Source: Bordetella parapertussis (GTDB taxonomy: Bacteria; Pseudomonadota; Gammaproteobacteria; Burkholderiales; Burkholderiaceae_C). From it: a stretch of DNA of 10,006 nucleotides. The notes under the pieces are model-generated. The model saw nothing but the letters and a program-made list of their open reading frames with translations, had not been told where the DNA came from and did not search any database. This document shows positions 1 to 7,274 of the stretch, one piece after another (the first letter of the stretch is position 1; every line of letters starts with the position of its first letter). The position numbers and the translations under genes were made by a program. The stretch lies in the NCBI GenBank assembly GCA_945875935.1, contig CAMCNE010000184.1, positions 1 through 10,006 of the forward strand. Direction: 5' to 3'.

Positions 1-338
1 TTGAATCCAACACCACCCGCAAAGACTTCATCGCCACCGACATCCTCAAGCGCAAACCCAAGGTCGTGGGCATCTACCGCCTGATCATGAAAAGCGGCTC
101 AGACAATTTCCGCAGCTCGAGCATTCAGGGCATCATGAAACGCATCAAGGCCAAGGGCATCGAGGTCATCATTTATGAGCCCGCCTTGAAAGACGCCGAA
201 TTCTTCAGTTCGCGCGTGGTGGCTGATTTGGCTGAATTCAAAAAGCAGTCCGACGTGATCATCAGCAACCGCATGTCGGATGTGTTGTCTGACGTGGCGG
301 ACAAGGTTTACACGAGGGATTTGTTTGGGAGTGATTGA
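1..338 (+). CDS. ugd: UDP-glucose 6-dehydrogenase, C-terminal fragment (5' end outside window)
   Basis: The last 111 codons of a nucleotide-sugar dehydrogenase enter from the left edge; the first whole codon is at position 3. The enzyme oxidises UDP-glucose to UDP-glucuronate with two NAD+, in the cytoplasm, as a precursor for capsule, O-antigen or lipid A modification. What is visible is the C-terminal UDP-binding domain. The stretch IYRLIMKSGSDNFRSSSIQG, then KGIEVIIYEP, SDVIISNR and the end VYTRDLFGSD closely follow the enterobacterial short-form Ugd as I remember it. The catalytic cysteine lies upstream and cannot be checked. The gene converges on the polysaccharide operon, with 7 bp between the stop codons, so it belongs to the locus but is transcribed separately. 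Assignment to the UDP-glucose/GDP-mannose dehydrogenase family is very secure. UDP-glucose rather than another UDP-hexose as substrate is inferred from that resemblance. Confidence 0.92.
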   Translation, partial: ESNTTRKDFIATDILKRKPKVVGIYRLIMKSGSDNFRSSSIQGIMKRIKAKGIEVIIYEPALKDAEFFSSRVVADLAEFKKQSDVIISNRMSDVLSDVADKVYTRDLFGSD

Positions 339-345
339 GCGTTTC

Positions 346-1326
346 TCAGACCTTGCCCAACACTGCCGCTACCAGCAACCCCACATTGCCCAGCAATGTT
401 TGCCGGTGGATGCGGGCCTTGTAAAAAGCCACCAGCCGCCCAGGCGCAGATTGACCGCGGCCGCGCACAAAAATATCCAGCGTCGCCACGCTGTGCGGTG
501 ACATGTGTTGACGAATCCCCGCCAGTGCTGCAAGGTTGCCGTCCACCCAGCCGCTGAAACTTCCGCGCAACAGCAAGCGTAACCGCAGCACGCGGGCCAT
601 GGGGTCAAGGTTGGAGCCGATCTGGTTGCCGCCGTGCTGGCGGTAGCGCACGCTGGGCCAGGGGTCATAGTGCACCAAGCCACCGCAGCCGCTGATCACC
701 TGATAGGCCCACCAGTCGTGGGCGATCGGGCTTGCCCCCCCAGCAGCTTCAGCCAAAAGTTGCCGTGCTGCGTGGTTGAACATCATCGTGTTGCCGCCTG
801 CAATGCTTTGCACCAACGCATTGGCAAAACTGGGCGGTTTGGTGAAAAGCGCAGAGTGCCCGATGGGTTGGTTGCTGGCATCTGTGAGCAAGGTGCGCGT
901 GCCGTACAGCACTGGTTGCGCGGTACTTTGACCATTCAAAAAGGCGACGCTGCGCGCGAGCTTTTCAGGCTCCCAAACGTCATCCTGATCGGCCCATGCG
1001 TAGCCATAGGCTTGAATCGTGGGGTTGGCCGTCAACGCCAAGAAATTCTGGGTTGAACCCGCGCGGGGCCCCGTCGTGATCACCAGACGGTCCGCACCCC
1101 AGTCGGCCTGGTACCGCTTCAGGATATCGAGCGTGCCGTCGCTGGAGCCGTCGTCCGAAACCCAGAGCCGCCAATTTGTATGGGTTTGCGCCTTGATGGA
1201 ATCAAGCTGCTCGGCAAGAAACTGCTCGCCGTTGTAGGTGCACAGCAAGACGGCGACGAGTGGCTGCTGTGCAGCAGATGGTGACGAGGGCTCAGTCACG
1301 GGTAGTTCTCTCGCGCATCGGGCCAT
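346..1326 (-). CDS. Family 2 glycosyltransferase (GT-A fold), last gene of the operon
   Basis: This is a cytoplasmic or membrane-associated GT-A enzyme expected to add one sugar from a nucleotide donor to the growing lipid-linked glycan. In the 326-residue form, the nucleotide-binding strand with CTYNGE is at about 29-34, SDDGSSDGT at 57-65, the metal-binding DQDD (DxD equivalent) at 113-116, and HDWW near 203 with YRQHGGN near 228 in the acceptor half. The length is normal for a single-domain GT2, and no strong membrane segment is seen. The start is uncertain. ATG at 1326 has GAGAGG five bases upstream. GTG at 1332 lies just before it. GTG at 1299 would give an 8-nt GTGACTGA overlap with the preceding gene and a GAGAG upstream; it skips only residues before the first conserved strand. 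The gene overlaps the preceding GT2 in every case, so coupled translation is likely. Donor and linkage cannot be read from the sequence; rhamnosyl or galactosyl transfer would both fit this family. Confidence 0.9.
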   Translation of the reverse strand: MARCARELPVTEPSSPSAAQQPLVAVLLCTYNGEQFLAEQLDSIKAQTHTNWRLWVSDDGSSDGTLDILKRYQADWGADRLVITTGPRAGSTQNFLALTANPTIQAYGYAWADQDDVWEPEKLARSVAFLNGQSTAQPVLYGTRTLLTDASNQPIGHSALFTKPPSFANALVQSIAGGNTMMFNHAARQLLAEAAGGASPIAHDWWAYQVISGCGGLVHYDPWPSVRYRQHGGNQIGSNLDPMARVLRLRLLLRGSFSGWVDGNLAALAGIRQHMSPHSVATLDIFVRGRGQSAPGRLVAFYKARIHRQTLLGNVGLLVAAVLGKV

Positions 1327-2221
1327 GAGCACCTCTCAGCCCGTCAAAGATGCCCCGCAAGATCATGGGCAGGTTCTCGCGTCGTGCAGGGTGAACGATC
1401 CCGAAAAACAGGAACATTTGAAACAGCCTAACGATATCGGGCACCACCCAAGCCAGCCGAACATAGCCGCGCCGGTACAACACCAGACTGTTGCGGAACA
1501 TGTAGTAGTACCTGAACGGTTTATGAACCGGTAGCGTCCGGGCGCGGCCGAGTTTGATCACCAGCGTTTCCTCTCCTAGGGTGTGCGACAGCAACGCGCC
1601 GCAGGCCCCGATGGCGACCTTGCCCATGTGCCGCGCACGCAAGAACCATTCGGTGTCGACCAGATCAACGAACAGTCCTTCGTCCATGGGCCCCACGGCC
1701 TCGAGCACGGACATCCGGATCAGCGAACCCGAGGCAATCAAGAAGTCAGCCACAACCCAGTCGTCCGGCGGCACTGGATCCACGCGAGCAAAACGAAACC
1801 GGCCAAACTGAACAAAGTAAGAAAGGTGCCCAGCCGCAGCATCCAACTGCCTCGGACCAACCGCGCTCACGTCGAGTCCGCGCAGAAGCGCCATGGCCTC
1901 GATGCGTAACAGTTCGCCAACCATTCCAAGTGAAGGCGAGCTGTCTTGGTCGCTTAGCAAGACGTGTGTGCACCCCAACGAGCGTGCCCGCTCGATTCCG
2001 CGGTTTTGGGCGGCACCGACGCCCGCATTGCGACCCATCTCCACGAAATCAATGCGGCCTGCGCCGAGCTCCAGCAACTTGTCTCGGATCAGGTAGCCGC
2101 CGCCGTTGTCGATGCAAATCACCAGATCCGACTGTGCAAGCCAAGCCCGCAACGCTGGAAAAAGTGCGGGCCAAGACGGGTTGTAAAGAACCACCACCAC
2201 AGCGACGGTCCGAGCGACCAT
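1292..2221 (-). CDS. Rhamnosyltransferase-like family 2 glycosyltransferase
   Basis: The protein resembles the RfbF-type rhamnosyltransferase branch of GT2, which transfers rhamnose from dTDP-L-rhamnose during O-antigen assembly at the inner face of the cytoplasmic membrane. Motifs in the 309-residue form are VLYNP (11-15), IDNGGG (37-42), NAGVGAAQNRGI (65-76), DQD (91-93, metal site), ASGSLI (163-168) and FVDLVDTEW (184-192, the acidic acceptor-side motif). A hydrophobic stretch around WVVPDIVRLFQMFLFFGIV near the C-terminus may sit on the membrane. I chose ATG 2221 because AGAAGAG precedes it at normal spacing and GT2 homology begins at once. ATG 2227 is equivalent. ATG 2314 would give 340 residues and a TGATG overlap with the upstream gene, matching its neighbours, but the 31 extra residues resemble nothing in the family. 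No dTDP-rhamnose synthesis genes are in the window, so the donor is an inference from family likeness. Confidence 0.88.
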   Translation of the reverse strand: MVARTVAVVVVLYNPSWPALFPALRAWLAQSDLVICIDNGGGYLIRDKLLELGAGRIDFVEMGRNAGVGAAQNRGIERARSLGCTHVLLSDQDSSPSLGMVGELLRIEAMALLRGLDVSAVGPRQLDAAAGHLSYFVQFGRFRFARVDPVPPDDWVVADFLIASGSLIRMSVLEAVGPMDEGLFVDLVDTEWFLRARHMGKVAIGACGALLSHTLGEETLVIKLGRARTLPVHKPFRYYYMFRNSLVLYRRGYVRLAWVVPDIVRLFQMFLFFGIVHPARRENLPMILRGIFDGLRGAHGPMRERTTRD

Positions 2222-2313
2222 AGCCATCTCTTCTACGTCGCCCTGTGATTCGCAATTGCTGGTTGCGCTAGGTCGCGTCAAGAGCCGAGATGGTTGGCTC
2301 GGGCCAATCGCCA

Positions 2314-3483
2314 TCAGAAACTTGCCCCAACAGCCTCTGCGATCAGCGTGTATTGCGAAGGGCCGGAGAAGCGGCCCAGTGCGTGCTGGCATGCCGCTTC
2401 TGCAAGATTCTCATAGTGGTCGCGCTCGGCAATGGCCTGTCTTAGAACCCGCGTCCATTGGTGTGCCTTGGCTAGGTACCCGTTGTGGCCATGGGTAATG
2501 TTGGCGGCATAGTTGACCACTGGCGAAGCAATGCTCACCGTCCCAACGACCGCCGCCTCGAAATACTTCAACTCGGACTTGCAGTGGGTAAACACATTCG
2601 ACTGCAAGGGCATCAGATTGAACTCAACTGAGCCAACAAGGCGCTGCAGATTTACATAGTCCTGAAATGGATGGCGCTCAATACGTTGGGAAAAGCGGGC
2701 TAGCTCGGGTCCTGGTTCGACATAGCCCACTAACGTCAAGATGATCCGGTCATCGGCGTCCATCAACTCGACCAGTGCGGCTTCCACCACAGCGAAGTCG
2801 AGTCGGTGCGATGGGGAACCACTGAAGTAGCCCACATTTACCCGCCCATCGGTAGCCCAACCGGACGCCTTTTTGGCATCTATCACCTTCCGTGAAAGTG
2901 CCAATTGCTCCTCGTTCATGAAGTTCGGAACCACCGCAACAGGCAAGTCGGCAAACTGGCCAATGCGCTGCGCTAGAAAGGCGTTTGTAGTGATGGCCCC
3001 ATCACACATCCGGAGGACTTGGCCCATGCGCGCCATCATGCCGAACCAATCGTCCCAGACCTGCTGGTGCGTTGGATCGAGTCCCAGAGTTGCCACTAGC
3101 AAGGGCGCGAAGGCTGGGTCAAAGACATAGTCATCAACGTCAAATAGCACCCGCTTTCCGCACTGCTGAAAGCGCGTTACCCAATGGGAAACCGCTTGGT
3201 TGTAGCCGGACCTGCACACCACCAACACATCTGCCAAGTCAGCTATGGTGCCCAAGCTGTTTGTGTCGGACTCAAAAAAATACGATGCACTTATGCTGCG
3301 GCTCGCGTCGCTATTGAGCACTTGCGCCATGTTGTACGCACGGTACCGGAAGGTGCTGTTATTGGCAGCTTCGTAGTAGTAGGCAACACGGAACTTCCCG
3401 CCGCACAGCATGCGCAACCGCGCGCTAAGTGGCTGTACCCACGGGTCGCTGTAAGGTGCCGCAGGGGTGTGTGCAGAGAACAT
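2314..3483 (-). CDS. Glycosyltransferase, GT4-like (GT-B fold)
   Basis: A 389-residue GT-B type transferase expected to act in glycan assembly in the cytoplasm. The N-terminal half carries VAYYYEAANNSTFRYRAYNM (33-52) and FDVDDYVFDP (114-123), both typical of a group of polysaccharide-cluster glycosyltransferases. The C-terminal half has VGYFSGSPSHRLDF (217-230), like the start of the donor-binding domain, and KSELKYFEAAVVGT (302-315), matching the E-x7-E region that contacts the nucleotide sugar in GT4 enzymes. The first acidic position reads as E304 and the second as E309, so the spacing is not the classical one and should be aligned properly. The start at ATG 3483 is fixed by a TGATG junction, where the stop of the WsaF-like gene shares one base with this start. 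In-frame sequence upstream (to 3546) only shadows the neighbour. No good Shine-Dalgarno is seen, which fits translational coupling. Sugar specificity is unknown. Confidence 0.85.
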   Translation of the reverse strand: MFSAHTPAAPYSDPWVQPLSARLRMLCGGKFRVAYYYEAANNSTFRYRAYNMAQVLNSDASRSISASYFFESDTNSLGTIADLADVLVVCRSGYNQAVSHWVTRFQQCGKRVLFDVDDYVFDPAFAPLLVATLGLDPTHQQVWDDWFGMMARMGQVLRMCDGAITTNAFLAQRIGQFADLPVAVVPNFMNEEQLALSRKVIDAKKASGWATDGRVNVGYFSGSPSHRLDFAVVEAALVELMDADDRIILTLVGYVEPGPELARFSQRIERHPFQDYVNLQRLVGSVEFNLMPLQSNVFTHCKSELKYFEAAVVGTVSIASPVVNYAANITHGHNGYLAKAHQWTRVLRQAIAERDHYENLAEAACQHALGRFSGPSQYTLIAEAVGASF

Positions 3484-4781
3484 CAGGCTGGCACCGGAGT
3501 CATGGCGACAAGCACCTGCTCGAAGCTTTGATGCCAGTCCCGACACAGGCCGCTGGCCAGGTAGTTGCGCTCACGCCGCTCTGTGTCCATCGCTAGCCGC
3601 AGTCCGGATGCCAGCGCGGCCACTAATGCAGCACAGGTTGCAGGTGCGCACAGAATATTGGCGCTGTAAGCCTGCAGGTCCTGCTTGTTGCCAAACTGGT
3701 TTGTCACCACGACAGCTCCGCTGGCCGCGAGGTCTAGGGGGGGGTAGCTCGGGTGAGGTGTATCCATCAGGCATAGACCCACATCCGAGCCCGCGACTAG
3801 CGCCGCATAGTCAGCCCAAGCCATGTTATGGCGACGCTGCGGTACCGTCCCATCTGAAAAAACGAAAGGCGGAATGTCCTTTCCCATCAGTATCACGTCC
3901 CATTCCGCCGGGTTAATTACCCCCTGAGACAACGCAACATCAAGTACTTCCAGGCCCAGATAAAAAAGGTTGCGTAGGTTATTCGGCCGCGCATAAAAAA
4001 CCAGGGTTCGTTTCGTTCCGGAGGGCTTGCGGCGTGGCGCATATACATGTGCAGGGAATGCCGGCTCAAACCATGAACCACCGCGCTGCAGGTGAGTCAG
4101 GCCGTTCACACATAGATAGTCAAACAAGAGCCTTGAATTGATGACTGTGTGAATGTCCTCACGCAACAGCACTGCTTCACAGCGGCGGCGATCGTCCCCG
4201 TTCGGGTAGAACATTCGCTCGTCTTCTTGGAGTAAGTACCAAATAGCTTTAGCAGGAATACTGCCAAGCGTTGAGGCGGTCGTCCACCACGATGTGGTGA
4301 TGAAGACGTCATCTTCGCTGTAGCCTACCAACTGCTTAGTTTCATGACACGGTGAAAAAACGAATTCGGCATCGCGTTGCAACTCTAGTTGATAAACACC
4401 CAAAAAATCGTCAAGGGCAGAACCGCGCGCAGGCTCGGTTCGGGTAATGAGACGCAGGTTACAACCAAGTTTGTTGGCCAAAAGGGCCGCGAGAATCAAG
4501 GCGGTCCCAACGCCACCGAACAAACTGCCTGAGTTGATGCTATCAGTCACCAAATTTACCCGCGGCCCATGCGTTTCCGGTAGGCGGTAGGTGGGAAGCG
4601 CGGTGGTGGCGACAAAACGTTGCTGCAATAGTTCTTGTGCGCTAACGCGCCCTACGGCGGTGATTGGCGCAATCGGTTGCTGTTTCATACCCTTGTCGAA
4701 TGCGTTGAGCACTCGCCTCAGGAGTGCCCGTGTGCCGAAAGTTCGGTGGTAGGCAACCGCTCGTTTCACAAGATTAACCAT
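3483..4781 (-). CDS. WsaF-type glycosyltransferase (probable rhamnosyltransferase)
   Basis: The 432 residues match the pattern of WsaF, the GT-B rhamnosyltransferase of the Geobacillus S-layer glycan, and its relatives in O-antigen clusters. Visible hallmarks are VNLVTDSINSGSLFGGVGTA (75-94) opening the N-terminal Rossmann domain, WYLLQEDERMFYPNGD (181-196), VFYARPNNLRNLFYLGLEVL (261-280) opening the C-terminal domain, and HPSYPPLDLAASGAVVVTN (343-361), which closes the nucleotide-sugar site. Residues 1-70 precede the domain and are basic and partly helical (VKRAVAYHRTFGTRALLRR), possibly a membrane-surface or partner contact. ATG 4781 follows the sulfotransferase stop by 4 bp, with GGGAGTTGAGG upstream. 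The 3' end shares one base with the next gene. A run of eight C (coding strand) sits inside the HPSYPP motif. GC is lower in the first half than in the second. Family membership is fairly sure; dTDP-rhamnose as donor is inferred. Confidence 0.85.
   Translation of the reverse strand: MVNLVKRAVAYHRTFGTRALLRRVLNAFDKGMKQQPIAPITAVGRVSAQELLQQRFVATTALPTYRLPETHGPRVNLVTDSINSGSLFGGVGTALILAALLANKLGCNLRLITRTEPARGSALDDFLGVYQLELQRDAEFVFSPCHETKQLVGYSEDDVFITTSWWTTASTLGSIPAKAIWYLLQEDERMFYPNGDDRRRCEAVLLREDIHTVINSRLLFDYLCVNGLTHLQRGGSWFEPAFPAHVYAPRRKPSGTKRTLVFYARPNNLRNLFYLGLEVLDVALSQGVINPAEWDVILMGKDIPPFVFSDGTVPQRRHNMAWADYAALVAGSDVGLCLMDTPHPSYPPLDLAASGAVVVTNQFGNKQDLQAYSANILCAPATCAALVAALASGLRLAMDTERRERNYLASGLCRDWHQSFEQVLVAMTPVPA
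3737..3744. repeat. Homopolymer run of eight G (C8 in the coding strand)
   Basis: Eight G in a row on the + strand read as CCC CCC CC within the codons for Tyr-Pro-Pro-Leu of the WsaF-like gene (about residues 346-349). The run is unusual among the coding sequences here. One-base slippage would shift the frame inside the donor-binding domain and inactivate the protein. The present length keeps the frame open and the conserved motif intact. Confidence 0.9.
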
Positions 4782-4785
4782 CGCC

Positions 4786-5877
4786 TCAACTCCCTGATGC
4801 TTTCGAAAAAATCTTCCTCACCAACTCGCTGATCGATCGCAGAGGAGCAGTAACCCGCCATGAGGCTGAATTAATAAACTCATCCATCGTCCTTACTAAA
4901 GCATTTCTTTCGCTAGCGAGACTGGTAACCTGATCGGTGAGAACCGAAACCTGATCGGTGAGGCCCGAGACTCGGGATTCACGATCGCTGACCGTCGTAG
5001 TCAGGCGGGTGATGTCCGAAGTTTGCTTGTCAATGAATCTTGCAAAATAACTGTATCTTTCGTACTCAGAAAGCAGTTTATCGACTTCAGTGGAAAATAT
5101 TTCAGAGGCGTCATCGACCTCATTGGACGCGGTTGCCAATGCAAGTCGGTAGGTTCGATCGACAAGCGATTCGAAATCATTGGCTACCGATGCGGTGGGA
5201 ATCTTAATGTGTGAGTGCCTCAGTTTCTCATCTAGAAAGTCAGTGACATACTCATTAGAAAGGGTTTCATCGAGCGTTAATCCAAGGCTATTGGATAGTC
5301 TAAATAGCTCATTTTTTGGTAATGACATCAACCTATCGTAGTCAACTACAACACACCTTGCTGAACGTGCCTGATTTAAGGATATTAGGGTGTGCTCCAG
5401 CCAAAGGTATAGTGATTTCTCAGTTGGAATTTCATCCCGGCGCTTCAATGAGGCGGCGACGCTTAGCGGATTGCGGACGGCGATGACATAAGAAACCTTG
5501 CAGCCAATGTTCTGGAATACAACCTTCCAGAATGGAAGAAGCTTGGTGATCCTTGGATCTTTCAGGCCAAAATTTGGGAAAGAATCAAGCTTCTTGCCGA
5601 TTAAATCGGATGCGCGCGCGACGAATCCTGCGCCGTCCAATTTTTCTAAATCTGCAGTGGATAGCGCTGAAAGAAAGTGCCAGTCACTGTTCAAAAACTT
5701 CAGGGCATCAACATTTAATGCATTGACATCAACATCCTCCCAGAATCCTTTGTCATTGTTGCCCGGCAATGCGGGCATCAGGTGGTCACCAAGATTTACC
5801 CCCATGGTTGGCAATGACCGTGTGATGGTGCTTGTGCCGCTTCGATGCATGCCGAGCACGACAATTAGATTCTGCAT
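4786..5877 (-). CDS. Sulfotransferase-family protein with C-terminal coiled coil; candidate glycan chain terminator
   Basis: The N-terminal ~220 residues are a PAPS-dependent sulfotransferase-type fold. The phosphate loop LGMHRSGTS (8-16) binds the 5'-phosphosulfate, followed by KGFWED (43-48), GLKDPRITKLLPFW (104-117), and VIAVRNPLSVAASLKRRD (131-148), whose Arg and Ser match the 3'-phosphate site. A less conserved helical linker (about 225-282) leads to a coiled coil at about 289-334: I289, L292, V296, V303, L306, V310, L313, V317, L320, L327, M331 and F334 fall in 3-4 spacing. The tail has SASWRVTAPLR (337-347) and an amphipathic basic end, a type of C-terminus that recurs in polysaccharide-cluster proteins. 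The gene follows wzt directly (TAATG, one shared base) and is AT-rich. The layout resembles E. coli O9a WbdD (capping enzyme plus coiled-coil ruler), so sulfation of the chain end is a reasonable inference. Sulfation of internal sugars, or another transfer reaction, is not excluded. Confidence 0.82.
   Translation of the reverse strand: MQNLIVVLGMHRSGTSTITRSLPTMGVNLGDHLMPALPGNNDKGFWEDVDVNALNVDALKFLNSDWHFLSALSTADLEKLDGAGFVARASDLIGKKLDSFPNFGLKDPRITKLLPFWKVVFQNIGCKVSYVIAVRNPLSVAASLKRRDEIPTEKSLYLWLEHTLISLNQARSARCVVVDYDRLMSLPKNELFRLSNSLGLTLDETLSNEYVTDFLDEKLRHSHIKIPTASVANDFESLVDRTYRLALATASNEVDDASEIFSTEVDKLLSEYERYSYFARFIDKQTSDITRLTTTVSDRESRVSGLTDQVSVLTDQVTSLASERNALVRTMDEFINSASWRVTAPLRSISELVRKIFSKASGS
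4927..4962 (-). repeat. 21-bp spaced direct repeat encoding tandem heptads of the coiled coil
   Basis: The 15-base word aacctgatcggtgag occurs at 4927-4941 and again, identical, at 4948-4962. The offset is 21 bp, exactly seven codons. On the coding strand it yields LTDQV twice (306-310 and 313-317), i.e. two consecutive heptads. The near-perfect DNA identity suggests a recent unit duplication and a route to gain or loss of heptads without frameshift. Confidence 0.85.
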
Positions 5878-7274
5878 TACTGAAAAACCCCAGTCTCAAG
5901 GGCTATTATTGACGGTTGACATGAAAAATCAACGATCCCGGTCATCGATGTTTCTTCGAGAGGTAAAACTCGGAACATGGAGACGTCTATCAGGCGATGT
6001 AGGTAGGTTTCGATGCCATCAATTTCGCCTACCGTTCCAGAGTTCATGAAATACACACCGCTGTTGAGGGTGCACTTGAATTGGAATTCAATTTCATACT
6101 CTGATCCGGGCGCGATGTACTCAATGAGTTCACCGCCGGATCGTTTGGACGCTCCACCGCCAAGTTCAAGGCCAGAAGTGGTTTTTATTAACATCCCGAA
6201 TCGTACTTTTGAGGCCCGATTCTTAAAAACAACTTTGTATGAGTAGAGATAACTTCTGCCAGAGACTAGATTGTTGACCTGTATTCCAGAAAGTGTCCGT
6301 ATCTTCGGCGATGAGATGATCGCGCCATGAGATTCATATTCGATGGTGCTGGTCGGTACCAGGTTCGGATCAAAGCTTTCCAGTTGCTCAGGTTCTTTTC
6401 GTGGCGGTGCGGGTGCGCGGTCAGGTTGATCCGTCGGGCTGGGCAAAGCCGCTTCCTCAGCCGTGGTCATCCCGCGTATCTGTGCGCGGATCGATTCCCG
6501 CGTGTCCGCGGGTGCGTAGAGCAGCTTCTGGTATTGGCCGACGATGAGCTTTGGCGCGCCTGATGCCAGTTGCTCGCCTGAATCCAGCAGCACCGCCCGG
6601 TCGCAAAGCTCCACGATCTGCGCGCCCGAATGCGACACAAAGAGGATGGTCGCGCCGTTGGCTCGGATCGCTTCAATGCGCGAGAAGCACTTGCGTTGAA
6701 ACAGTTCGTCGCCGACCGACAGTGCCTCGTCCACGATCAAGATCTCTGGATCGACGTTGATGGCCACCGCAAAGGCCAGACGCACCATCATGCCGCTTGA
6801 ATACACCTTGACCGGCTGCTCCATGAAGGCGCCGATTTCAGCGAAGGAGGCAATGGCGTCAAACCGCGCATCGACTTCCTGGGTGGTCAGCCCCAGCACC
6901 GCGGCGTTCATGTAGACGTTTTCGCGCCCGGTAAATTCAGGGTTGAAGCCCGAGCCCAGCTCCAGCAGCGCCGCAATGCGGCCGTGGGTCTGGATGTCGC
7001 CTGAGGTGGGGTGCAGCGTGCCGCAGATGATCTGCAGCAGGGTCGACTTTCCGCTGCCGTTGCGGCCGATGATGCCGACCACCTCGCCCTTCTTGATATC
7101 GAAAGAGACGTCGCGCAGTGCCCAGAACTCATTGAAGTACGACTTGGGCGGCTGGCCAGCCAGGCGCTGGAAGCGGGGCAGCACGAACTGCTTCAGCCTG
7201 TCTCTCGGCTGCGCATAGATCTGATAGCACTTGCTCAGATTCTTGATGCTGATGGCCACGTCGTCAGATGACAT
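5877..7274 (-). CDS. wzt: ABC transporter ATP-binding protein with C-terminal glycan-binding domain (Wzt type)
   Basis: The nucleotide-binding subunit powers export of lipid-linked O-antigen or capsule across the inner membrane with the Wzm permease. In the 465-residue form, Walker A GRNGSGKST is at 70-78, the Q-loop region LELGSGFNPEFTGREN at about 105-120, the signature SSGMMVRLAFA at about 159-169, Walker B ILIVDEAL at 178-185, the D-loop SVGD next to it and the switch His in SHS at 214-216. A Pro/Glu-rich linker (about 258-310) joins a beta-rich C-terminal domain (about 320-440; LYSYKVVFKN, SGVYFMNSGTVGE) of the Wzt_C kind, which in E. coli O9a and related systems binds the modified chain end. 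ATG 7274 is preceded by AAGGGG at 7-nt spacing and overlaps wzm by 11 nt (ATGTCATCTGA); more upstream starts give non-homologous residues. Composition changes sharply at about 6330-6400, the linker, so the binding domain looks separately acquired. Confidence 0.95.
   Translation of the reverse strand: MSSDDVAISIKNLSKCYQIYAQPRDRLKQFVLPRFQRLAGQPPKSYFNEFWALRDVSFDIKKGEVVGIIGRNGSGKSTLLQIICGTLHPTSGDIQTHGRIAALLELGSGFNPEFTGRENVYMNAAVLGLTTQEVDARFDAIASFAEIGAFMEQPVKVYSSGMMVRLAFAVAINVDPEILIVDEALSVGDELFQRKCFSRIEAIRANGATILFVSHSGAQIVELCDRAVLLDSGEQLASGAPKLIVGQYQKLLYAPADTRESIRAQIRGMTTAEEAALPSPTDQPDRAPAPPRKEPEQLESFDPNLVPTSTIEYESHGAIISSPKIRTLSGIQVNNLVSGRSYLYSYKVVFKNRASKVRFGMLIKTTSGLELGGGASKRSGGELIEYIAPGSEYEIEFQFKCTLNSGVYFMNSGTVGEIDGIETYLHRLIDVSMFRVLPLEETSMTGIVDFSCQPSIIALETGVFQ

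Noticed and set aside
634..1056. 140-codon open frame on the + strand opposite the last GT2
   Set aside because: Antisense to the nucleotide-binding and DxD regions of a well-supported glycosyltransferase, with no family resemblance.
3467..3916. 149-codon open frame on the + strand opposite the WsaF-like gene
   Set aside because: Composition (Pro, Arg, Ser, Cys) is that of a shadow frame; the opposite strand codes a conserved GT-B domain.
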